NCBI GenBank assembly: GCA_964618565.1
Contig: CAZUBA010000053.1
Coordinates: 1 to 5,316 of the forward strand
Length of the DNA: 5,316 bases
Direction: 5' to 3'
From: STC-113 sp964618565
GTDB lineage: Bacteria; Patescibacteriota; Gracilibacteria; BD1-5; UBA2023
Under the pieces are notes generated by a model, which worked only from the letters and a program-made list of their open reading frames with translations, searched no databases and was not told the DNA's origin. Positions 1-5,316 of this stretch are shown piece after piece (the stretch's first letter is position 1; each line of letters opens with the position of its first letter). The position numbers were made by a program, and so were the translations under genes.

Positions 1-44
1 ATCAAAACCAATGAAAACAGTATAAAAATAATCGATTTTTTCAT
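1..44 (-). CDS. 5' end of a leftward gene, probable secreted or membrane protein (partial)
   Basis: Reading leftward from the ATG at 44-42 gives MKKSIIFILFSLVL before the window ends. Two lysines followed by an unbroken hydrophobic run are typical of a signal peptide or signal anchor. A TTGATT-N17-TACAAT promoter sits just upstream on the same strand, with a predicted leader of about 20 nt, which supports this start. Only 14 codons are visible, so the product cannot be named. The call rests on the signal-peptide pattern plus promoter placement and could be chance in such AT-rich sequence. Confidence 0.5.
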   Translation of the reverse strand, partial: MKKSIIFILFSLVL

Positions 45-69
45 ATTTTTTATTTAAAAACTTTAGGTC

Positions 70-98
70 ATTGTACTATAGTTTGTGCAAAAAATCAA
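70..98 (-). promoter_or_regulatory. sigma70-like promoter for the leftward gene at the left edge
   Basis: On the minus strand a TTGATT -35 element (98-93) and a TACAAT -10 element (75-70) are separated by exactly 17 bases. The predicted start lies near 63, giving a leader of about 20 nt before the ATG at 44. The sequence is AT-rich, so chance matches are common, but the spacing and position both fit. Confidence 0.5.
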
Positions 99-103
99 AA
101 GAA

Positions 104-131
104 TTGAAAAATTTAATGAAAACTGTAATAT
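104..131 (+). promoter_or_regulatory. sigma70-like promoter for the holin-like gene
   Basis: TTGAAA (104-109) and TAATAT (126-131) are separated by 16 bases. Initiation would fall near 138, about 24 nt before the ATG at 162. The -35 element lies only five bases from the oppositely oriented -35 element at 93-98, so the two promoters are almost back to back. Confidence 0.4.
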
Positions 132-161
132 GCAATCTAAGATTAACATTAACTATAGCTT

Positions 162-557
162 ATGAAAATATTCTTTTCCATACTTTTCAATGCCCTTATA
201 CTTTATGCAATAGCATTTTTTATGCCTGGGATATATGACGATAAGAACATGCTCATATCATGAGTGGCTGCAGTCTGAGGAATAAAGCTTTATTTTATCG
301 GTTGAGTTATCCTTGGACTTCTTAATTTTGTCGTTAAGCCTCTGCTCAAGATATTGTGACTGCCATTCATTATTCTGACCTTTTGATTGTTTATGCTTGT
401 CATAAATTGAATCATCCTTTATCTTCTTCAGAAAATCATAGCAGGATTAAGTATTCCGGATGTCACTTTTGAAATAAAATGAATTCTTAATTTTATAATT
501 GCTGTTGCAATTTTCACTGTTTTTAATATTATCTATAACACTTTCTTGAAGAAATAG
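162..557 (+). CDS. phage holin family 4 / YvlD-type membrane protein (code 25)
   Basis: The product is a 131-residue integral membrane protein, read through seven in-frame TGA codons as glycine and ending at TAG. It has about four hydrophobic helices, at roughly residues 3-21, 33-53, 64-90 and 108-127. The stretch from N55 to L89 carries the family signature: VVKP at 57-60, a Leu-Pro at 67-68, and a TFGLFMLVIN-type helix. This matches the 'phage holin family protein' group (PF04020, YvlD-like), which is usually 110-130 residues. Members are common in chromosomes and most are not phage lysis proteins; their role is unknown. The start follows a plausible promoter, and the leader has no Shine-Dalgarno. 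A 57-nt gap separates it from secG. I am confident of the gene and family but not of any function. Confidence 0.88.
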
Positions 558-614
558 ATTCTCAAGAGGGGATTTAGCAAGTTATAAAACTAATTTATTA
601 TAAATATTTAATTT

Positions 615-836
615 ATGTTAGAAATCATAAAAATCCTAGAAATAGTCGTTTGAGTACTTTTGATTCTTGTAATTTTGATTCAGCCTAAAAAAAGCTCTTT
701 GAATCTTACTACTTTCGGAAATGAAGGAGTATGAAAATTTGAAAGAAGATGACCTGAAAAAACTCTTCACCTTCTGACAATAGGGCTTTGAACTATCTAT
801 ATCGCGCTTAGCCTTGCTTATTTTTTCATGGCTTAA
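615..836 (+). CDS. secG: SecG, preprotein translocase subunit (code 25)
   Basis: A 73-residue protein read through four TGA codons as glycine and ending at TAA. Its layout is that of SecG: an N-terminal membrane helix (about 8-24) ending in LVILIQ, a polar loop with lysines and a serine pair (KKSS, 25-28), a glycine-bearing FGNEGVG stretch (34-40), the RRGPEK motif (44-49), and a second helix (about 51-71). SecG is the small accessory subunit of the SecYEG channel and helps SecA-driven protein export. The Gly of RRGPEK (codon TGA at 750-752) and G13 in the first helix depend on the recoding. The leader is pure A/T with no Shine-Dalgarno; a TATTAT at 596-601 may be a -10, but no good -35 is visible. 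The solute-binding protein gene begins 28 nt downstream, so co-transcription is likely. Confidence 0.9.
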
Positions 837-864
837 TCCATTAAGACCTTAAAATTTTTTCAAA

Positions 865-3012
865 ATGTCAGTTTTTTTAAAAGTAAAGAAGTATCTGTTT
901 CTCCTTTCAGTGTTTTTCTCAGTCGCAATCATTGCCCACTTAATTTATGCTTATCTATTTGATGGATCGGCAAAATATCCTATTGTCTGAGGCACTGTGA
1001 GCGTATGATTCGTTTGAGAGATGCCAAGCATCAATCCTTTGGAAATTTCAACAAATCCGACAAATGATTATATTCTGCAATTCCTTTATAAGTCACTGCT
1101 TAAATATGACATAAAAACCCGGCGTATGGAGGGTGATTTGGCAAACTGTGACTTGTGAAAGGATTTTTCAAAGATCAAATGTTTCATAAAATCTGATAAT
1201 TATTGGAGCGATGGAACACCGATAACAAAAGATGATGTTTTTGCCACTTATAATGCCATAAAAAACACTTGAGCAAATAAATCGATGAAACAGGTTTTAG
1301 ACGCCATAGATATAAGCGATAAGGGTGATTATATAGAGTTCGCATCAAAAAATGCCGATGTTTTGCTTCTGGATTCATTCGCGATCCCTATTATGAAAAA
1401 AGCACAAGTTGATGAATATTTGGCTGGAAATAACATAAGTAACGGACCTATAACTTCATGAGACTATATATTCTGAAAAAAAGAATTGGATGATAAATAC
1501 AATATCAAGAAGATTACGGTTTTCAGGAAGGAGTGAGGGTGAATAAAAGATGTTTACATCTCAAAATTTGTCTTTAAATTTTTCAGCGATCCAAATTCAT
1601 TATCAAAAAATGAAGATACTCTTAACTTGATATTTGAGGATAGCAATACAAAAAAGCTTAGCGTTTCGCCTAGATTCTTAAGCTATAAATATACGCTTCC
1701 TCAATATATCTGAATGTTTCTTAATGTCGATAGGATAGCAGATGCAAATCTTAGGAAATTCATTATTTTCCAACTGGATAATGCAAACTTCAATGAAATC
1801 TATTGAAAAGAACACTGAAAGATTGTAGCGAACCCATTTTTTACAAATGAAAGTATTTCGCCAGTTATAAAAAATAAAAACATATCTTCAATTTTGAATT
1901 CGTTAGGCTTTTACAAGAAGGATGAGCTTATTTGAAACCTATCAAAAAAGCTAGATGCGCAAATTAAGCCTCAAGTAACGGTGGCCGCAATTCCTAACAG
2001 TGTATATTTCGCAACACCTTCGAACAAGAAGATTTCATTCACGCAGAACACTTCAGAAATCCTAATATCATGAAATGTTCCAGTATGAACAGAAGCCGTT
2101 TACATAGACGATTATAAGCTTACTTCATTCAAAATTTGAAATACAAAGTTCTATTTCAGGGCAAAAAAAGAATATTTGACTCTTAAACAAGGCGTTAATT
2201 ATTATTCTCTAAGCACAGAAGTCTGAGGAAAAAAGGTCAAAAGAGAGACGATAACGGTCTATGCCTACGATAAGGCTGAAGATCTGGAAAAGAAAAAACT
2301 TGAAATAAATGAATCTTTGACCAAGACACTTCAGGCAAGCAAAGCTGATAATGAAAAAGCTGCCAAAAATAAAGAAGAACAACTTGCAAAAATAGGAACC
2401 CTTGATCCTATATATTATTATGATTCGAATCTGAACAGGTATACGCTTAATCTTGTATATTCAAGCAATTGACCGGTTTTTTGAGATTTGGCTGAAAAGA
2501 TAAAGAATGAACTTAAGATAATCTGAATAGATGTCAATATCAAGGAGACAGATCAGAAGAGGACTGAGAATATAGTAAAATGATGAGAAAAGAATTATGA
2601 TATGATTTTGACATGAGTTAATCATGGATTGTATTATTATAATATTTCTCCGTTTTTCCATTCAGGTCAAGCAAAAGAATGATTTAACTTCTCTAAGATC
2701 AAGAATATTCCTCTGGATGTCCTATTGGAAAAATTGAAATCAAGCACTTTGTCTGATGAAAAATTATCTTCAATTGAAAAAGAATCATTGTTCGTACTTA
2801 AGAATGAGGCAGTAGTAAAGACTTTCTATAGCCCCTATTCAGTTTTTTATGTCGATAAGAATCTTAAGAATATCGATAAGGCAGAAATGTTTCCATACTC
2901 ATATAACACTCATGAGGCAATAAAAAATTCTTATATAAAAGAGGATTGGGTGATTGATTATACAAAAAAGAGCTTATTATGATTTTTAAGCTGGATCACA
3001 AACCATTTGTAA
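865..3012 (+). CDS. membrane-anchored family 5 (OppA/DppA-like) ABC solute-binding protein with inserted beta domain (code 25)
   Basis: A 715-residue protein read through 25 TGA codons as glycine; about 14 other glycines use GGN. Residues 11-32 form one N-terminal helix with no lipobox cysteine, so it is probably a membrane anchor. The first SBP_bac_5 lobe starts with GGTVSVGF (42-49) and contains the family hallmark YWSDGTPITKDDV (113-125). Around residues 388-470 lies a beta-rich segment resembling a bacterial Ig-like fold (ISG near 401-403, PVGTEAV, a final YAYD), followed by a Lys/Glu-rich coiled coil (about 471-510). The second lobe resumes at about 526 with YTLNLVYSS and IGIDV (553-557). 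Canonical members are about 500-600 residues, and the insert explains the extra length. The expected role is capture of peptides outside the membrane for an ABC importer, but no permease or ATPase gene is in the window. The specificity is not readable. Confidence 0.88.
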
Positions 3013-3015
3013 TAT

Positions 3016-3915
3016 ATGAAGCATAATATAGTCATGCCGTCATGGGAGCTGGTCAACCATGCAAATGTAATTAAAAAATTCAATTTTCTTCCGTCGCTTC
3101 TTTCGACTATTTATCTTAGCGTTATAGTTCTTTATCAGGTAGCTTACAGCTATATTATAATTTTTCAAAAAAAAGATGAGTTCTTTTCTTTGGTAATTAA
3201 CTTCATTCATCAATCATACTTCATTGAAGTCGTAATATGGGCGATTATCTGACTGCTGCTCTACCTCCTATTGCAACCTATAGCCGAAGCTTGAATACTT
3301 TTCATGATAGATGCTTTTTCAAAGAAGGAAGAGTCAAAGCAAAAGATCTCATATTGAATATCACAAGGGATTCTTAATTTCCTTCCTCTTTTTGAATTCC
3401 ATAATTTCATGTGATTGTTCAGGCTCCTTTCAATTGTAACTTTTTATTTTCTTCTTTTAAGAGTCTTTGGTCAGGATTACGCCGTTCCTATAAGTATAAT
3501 AATGGGGATATATATGATATTTGCGGTTTGAATAAATCTTCTTTTTGTCTATACAAAGTTTTTTATAACCTTTGAAAAAAAATCGGTATTTGAAGCAATC
3601 AGCCTTTCGACCAGAATGACATTGAATAGCATGGACATAACATTAAAGCTTTATTATACTTTATTTCTGGTTTATGCTCGTGTAATAATAACTATAGTAG
3701 TCTTTACGATATTCCCGCTGATATTTTCTGCCCTTTTTGCATATGTGTCAACAAAAATATTCTTCATCGTGTGAGTGACAATAATTTTCATCATATTCGC
3801 AGCATTCTTATTATTCATATCACATCTTAATTCCGTGCTTGAGATATTTGTCGAAGCACTTTGGTACAATGCCTACATTGAAAACAAAAAAAATTCTCCT
3901 GAAGAAGAGGAATAA
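3016..3915 (+). CDS. polytopic membrane protein, family not recognised (code 25)
   Basis: A 299-residue protein read through six TGA codons as glycine and ending at TAA. It starts three bases after the stop of the solute-binding protein gene, so the two are almost certainly co-transcribed. About six membrane segments are visible, near residues 27-50, 68-95, 130-150, 155-178, 205-238 and 242-270. A charged loop (about 99-112) and an acidic C-terminal tail (PEEEE) lie outside the membrane. The overall look, with long helices and a cytoplasmic-type acidic tail, recalls the loosely defined membrane families near DUF975 or the glycerophosphodiesterase membrane domain, but no diagnostic motif is present. 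It does not resemble an ABC permease: I see no EAA-type loop. A second in-frame ATG at 3034 is possible, but neither start has a Shine-Dalgarno. Function unknown. Confidence 0.85.
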
Positions 3916-3919
3916 AAAC

Positions 3920-3947
3920 TTTACAAATTAAATATATTTATTATAAT
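3920..3947 (+). promoter_or_regulatory. near-consensus sigma70-like promoter inside the intergenic region
   Basis: TTTACA (3920-3925) and a perfect TATAAT (3942-3947) are separated by 16 bases, starting only five bases after the stop codon of the upstream gene. Initiation is predicted near A3954, immediately before a strong hairpin and T-run. There is no coding gene downstream on this strand until 4887, so the only evident product would be a very short RNA. It may instead be a chance match in AT-rich sequence. Confidence 0.4.
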
Positions 3948-3953
3948 CTATTT

Positions 3954-4006
3954 AAGTCTGTGGGACAACTTTCCTCCTTTACGTTGTCTCCAGGCTATTT
4001 TTTTTT
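3954..4006 (+). ncRNA. candidate ~53-nt hairpin RNA with an anti-Shine-Dalgarno loop
   Basis: If the promoter at 3920-3947 is active, the transcript would run from about 3954 to the T-run at 3998-4006. It would consist almost only of one hairpin: stem GGGACAAC (3962-3969) with GTTGTCTC (3983-3990), extended by CTG/CAG after a one-base bulge. The 13-nt loop carries CCTCCTTT (3973-3980), which matches the anti-Shine-Dalgarno core at the 3' end of bacterial 16S rRNA. That the RNA exists, and that the loop matters, are both inference. The simpler reading is a terminator alone. Confidence 0.25.
3958..4006 (+). terminator. rho-independent terminator after the secG cluster
   Basis: An eight-pair stem (3962-3969 with 3983-3990, one G-U pair), lengthened by CTG/CAG (3958-3960 with 3991-3993), is followed by GCTA and nine T residues (3998-4006). 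It lies about 43 bases downstream of the stop codon of the polytopic membrane protein gene and is well placed to end the transcript of the rightward cluster. Confidence 0.8.
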
Positions 4007-4009
4007 GTT

Positions 4010-4132
4010 AAAAAATCATTTAAACTTCAGATTTCACCTTTAAAATTTCCGCTTCTCGCTCGTTGTGGCGCTGCCACATCTCGCTACAATGCTCAATTTT
4101 AAAAGTAAACTCTCTTGTTTAAATGATTTTTT
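4010..4132. repeat. 123-bp inverted-repeat element with a central hairpin
   Basis: The ends are a perfect 16-bp inverted repeat: AAAAAATCATTTAAAC (4010-4025) and GTTTAAATGATTTTTT (4117-4132). Pairing continues imperfectly inward through the TTTAAAATT/AATTTTAAA segments near 4039-4048 and 4095-4104. The GC-rich centre has its own stem, TGTGGC/GCCACA (4064-4069 with 4073-4078), and TCTCGCT occurs on either side of it (4054-4060 and 4079-4085). The form suits a MITE-like or REP-like element. Its A6/T6 edges could also make it terminate transcription in both directions. No target-site duplication is obvious. Whether it is repeated in the genome cannot be judged here. Confidence 0.55.
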
Positions 4133-4183
4133 GTGTAATGGCTTTAGATACCTGTGCATTGCAACTTAATAATTATCCCCACT

Positions 4184-4281
4184 TTGGTACGCAGTTTTAA
4201 AACAAACTTTATCGCCTAATCGATTTTCGTTTGAATAATGCCGTCACTAGCTTTCGTGCCAAGTTTCAAAAAACAAACTTT
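4184..4281. repeat. loose inverted and direct repeat pair
   Basis: TTGGTACG (4184-4191) and CGTGCCAA (4255-4262) can pair with one G-U. Each is followed by a similar segment, AGTTTTAAAACAAACTTT (4193-4210) and AGTTTCAAAAAACAAACTTT (4262-4281). The second segment is itself a small stem-loop (AAGTTT/AAACTT). The arrangement may be a decayed mobile element or a structured RNA, but it is weak enough to be chance. Confidence 0.25.
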
Positions 4282-4317
4282 TTCATTAAAATGACTTCTT
4301 AAATTAGGGGAACATTT

Positions 4318-4352
4318 AAATATGTCCACATTTTTAAAATGTGGACATATTT
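4318..4352. terminator. 35-nt perfect palindrome between converging transcripts, probable terminator
   Basis: Two 17-base arms (4318-4334 and 4336-4352) are exact reverse complements around a single T, with core GTCCACATTTT / AAAATGTGGAC. It lies 15 bases past the stop codon of the leftward IscU-like gene. On the plus strand it is followed by a short T-run; on the minus strand the trailing T-run is weak. A terminator for the leftward gene is the most likely role. A protein-binding operator is an alternative, since the symmetry is perfect even in the arm ends. Confidence 0.5.
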
Positions 4353-4367
4353 TTCTGATAGCAATAT

Positions 4368-4769
4368 TTATTCCAGAACATCGCTAAAATCATCGCTTAT
4401 TCAATCTTGCAGATATTTGTGCAGTGCGTTCCTTGTCGCTAAAATCGCTAAGGTAGCGGCGTGTTTTCTTTTTGGAGAAACAGCTCATATGAGCGAAACT
4501 ATATAATCAATATTCAGATCTAGAATTTCTGAGATATCCATTCCGATTATAGATTCTCAGAATATCGAGGCACTCGCAGTCGTTATAATCGATGTATTTC
4601 AAGTGAACGAATAATCAATTATCTTATTTCATTCAATGTTCAGAAAAACCATCACCGTATCTCCGCAAACCCTGCTTTCTTCGTTATGGGCAATGCTAAA
4701 AAACCCCATTTCATATTTATTTGGGGGATTTTTTGCATATTGGGCAATTAATTCTGTGTTCTCTGACAT
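4368..4769 (-). CDS. IscU/SufU/NifU-N-like Fe-S scaffold homologue lacking two of three ligand cysteines (code 25)
   Basis: A 133-residue protein on the minus strand, visible only when five TGA codons are read as glycine. The IscU-type signatures occur in order: an N-terminal Y-x-x-NPPN (11-17, compare Y-x-x-NPxN), CGD (35-37), an EGNKIIDYSFTG strand pair (46-57), ASAS (65-68), an I-x-G helix (74-76), and PKRKHAATL (99-107). The family scaffolds new [2Fe-2S] clusters on three cysteines. Only C35 is present. The second position (GC-S-I-S in SufU) is S60, and the third (R-x-x-CATL in SufU) is A104. The Asp after CG is kept (D37). This implies loss of classical scaffolding, a changed role, or decay, although the frame is open throughout. 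The ATG is the first one after an in-frame TAA, and a good promoter lies 22 bases upstream. No partner Isc or Suf gene is in the window. Confidence 0.8.
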
Positions 4770-4790
4770 ATATTATTTTTAGATTCAGAA

Positions 4791-4818
4791 ATTGTATTTA
4801 ATAAATAATTAAAGTCAA
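4791..4818 (-). promoter_or_regulatory. sigma70-like promoter for the IscU-like gene
   Basis: On the minus strand TTGACT (4818-4813) and TACAAT (4796-4791) are separated by 16 bases. Initiation would fall near 4784, leaving a leader of about 15 nt before the ATG at 4769 with no Shine-Dalgarno. The placement supports the chosen start codon. Confidence 0.6.
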
Positions 4819-4828
4819 AATATGTTAG

Positions 4829-4857
4829 TTGATTTTTAAATTTACATATGATATTAT
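4829..4857 (+). promoter_or_regulatory. sigma70-like promoter for the pilin gene
   Basis: TTGATT (4829-4834) and TATTAT (4852-4857) are separated by 17 bases, with initiation predicted near 4864. This places the in-frame upstream ATG at 4848 inside the promoter and so favours the ATG at 4887 as the real start, with a leader of about 23 nt. The -35 element is ten bases from the -35 element of the divergent IscU-like gene. Confidence 0.55.
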
Positions 4858-4886
4858 TCCCCAGAATATTTTTTAATTATAAAATC

Positions 4887-5316
4887 ATGTACCAAACAAA
4901 AAGCAAACTTAATTTACAGGCCTTCACCCTAGTGGAGCTCATTGTAGTGATAGTGATACTTGCGATACTCGCTACCATAGCATTCCTTTCTTTCTCCTCT
5001 CAATCAGGCTCTGCAAGGGATTCCACCCGCCTTTCCGACATATCATCCATAAAGAAATGAATGGAGATGTACAATGTAAATTCATGATTGTACCCAACGC
5101 CTGACAAACCTACATCTTTCACTTATTCAGGATGAACAATATGGAACCAGTGAACATTATGAGACTCCGCATACAAGCTGATACAAAAGACATTATCCAA
5201 GAAAGTGAAGGATCCCCTTAAGGATTCAGAATACGACTATTCTCTCGCCGCCAACAAAAGAGAATACCAAGTAGCCTGAAACTTCGAGAATCCAACATCA
5301 TTTGAAAAAACCTATA
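4887..5316 (+). CDS. type IV pilin / type II pseudopilin-like protein, 3' end missing (code 25)
   Basis: At least 143 residues, read through six TGA codons as glycine and still open at the window edge. A short basic leader (1-12, with K5 and K7) precedes FTLVELIVVIVILAIL (13-28), the class III prepilin signal. Cleavage is expected between A12 and F13, and E17 is the conserved +5 glutamate used in pilus assembly. The hydrophobic helix (about 15-38) is followed by ARDSTRLSDISSIKKGMEMY and an N-x-G-x-YP motif (around 65-70), both usual in pilins of candidate phyla bacteria. The Gly of that motif is a TGA codon (5085-5087). The rest, with DPL, YDYSLA and EYQVAG patterns, is the usual globular pilin head. 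Such proteins build pili for attachment, twitching or DNA uptake, or parts of a secretion pseudopilus. The -1 residue is Ala rather than the usual Gly. The alternative start at 4848 is less likely because it lies in the promoter. Confidence 0.9.

Larger units (their letters stand above)
3916..4367. other. gene-free, structure-rich intergenic stretch
   Basis: About 450 bases between two converging genes. Under code 25 neither strand holds an ORF with recognisable content. The stretch instead holds a promoter-like site running into a terminator hairpin (3920-4006), a 123-bp inverted repeat (4010-4132), a looser repeat pair (4184-4281) and a 35-nt palindrome (4318-4352). Short GC-richer islands, such as the one around 4051-4086, stand out from the AT-rich background. 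I see no tRNA, tmRNA or rRNA signature. Confidence 0.7.

Noticed and set aside
162..557. Prophage lysis cassette
   Set aside because: The holin-4/YvlD-like family is widespread in chromosomes. No endolysin, structural or integrase gene is nearby, and the next gene is secG.
841..860. Terminator between secG and the solute-binding protein gene (TTAA-GACC-TTAA then T6)
   Set aside because: The stem is only four A/T pairs, too weak to terminate; the T-run is part of an A/T-rich leader.
1184..1378. 64-residue minus-strand ORF
   Set aside because: It lies opposite the first lobe of the solute-binding protein, which has clear family motifs there. It is a shadow.
2461..2661. 66-residue minus-strand ORF
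   Set aside because: It lies opposite the second lobe of the solute-binding protein; its composition is that of reversed coding sequence, with no domain.
2725..2982. Separate 85-residue rightward gene
   Set aside because: It is in frame with, and part of, the solute-binding protein. Its apparent ends are a TTG inside the gene and a TGA glycine codon.
3672..3869. 65-residue minus-strand ORF
   Set aside because: It lies opposite the membrane helices of the polytopic membrane protein and has no features of its own.
4209..4286. 25-residue basic peptide on the minus strand (ATG at 4286-4284, one TGA as Gly)
   Set aside because: It is very short, has no promoter or ribosome-binding signal, overlaps repeat sequence and has no recognisable motif.
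4147..4427. Possible decayed copy of the IscU-like gene 3' end in the intergenic region (resemblance of 4147-4164 to 4410-4427)
   Set aside because: The similarity covers only about 18-20 bases with several mismatches and does not extend on either side.
4521..4751. 75-codon rightward open frame under code 25 opposite the IscU-like gene
   Set aside because: No start context or domain. The opposite strand carries ordered family motifs, so this is a shadow.
1..5316. CRISPR array, tRNA, rRNA or tmRNA
   Set aside because: I found no regularly spaced repeats, cloverleaf-like sequence or conserved rRNA/tmRNA segment on either strand.

Overview
The window only makes sense if UGA is read as glycine (genetic code 25). 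Under the standard code it looks like a gene desert with a few short ORFs. With UGA as Gly and only UAA/UAG as stops, it resolves into seven genes. Two glycine positions that are well conserved in their families are encoded by TGA here: the Gly of RRGxEK in SecG and the Gly after Phe in the IscU/SufU core. TGG is still used for Trp. Code 25 together with the AT-rich composition points to Candidatus Absconditabacteria (SR1) or Gracilibacteria (BD1-5/GN02) of the candidate phyla radiation. I cannot choose between these from this window.

Layout. (1) Positions 1-44 hold the first 14 codons of a leftward gene with a signal-peptide-like start, cut by the window edge. (2) A divergent promoter region (45-161) leads rightward into a compact cluster: a four-helix phage-holin-4/YvlD-type membrane protein (162-557), SecG (615-836), a large membrane-anchored family 5 (OppA/DppA-like) solute-binding protein with an inserted beta-rich domain (865-3012), and a polytopic membrane protein (3016-3915). 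The last three are closely spaced and look co-transcribed. (3) Positions 3916-4367 hold no gene I can support but are rich in structure: a near-consensus promoter feeding straight into a terminator hairpin (a candidate ~53-nt RNA), a 123-bp inverted-repeat element, a weaker repeat pair and a 35-nt palindrome. (4) A leftward gene at 4368-4769 is an IscU/SufU/NifU-N-like protein that keeps only one of the three usual cluster-binding cysteines. (5) A second divergent promoter region (4770-4886) leads to a type IV pilin/pseudopilin gene (4887 to the right edge, incomplete).

Functional theme. Most products belong to the cell envelope: the Sec translocon subunit, a surface-anchored peptide-binding protein, two membrane proteins and a pilin. 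This fits an organism assumed to depend on imported peptides and surface attachment. None of the genes has a recognisable Shine-Dalgarno sequence; starts sit in A/T-rich leaders. Three starts have a sigma70-like promoter giving a predicted leader of roughly 15-25 nt.
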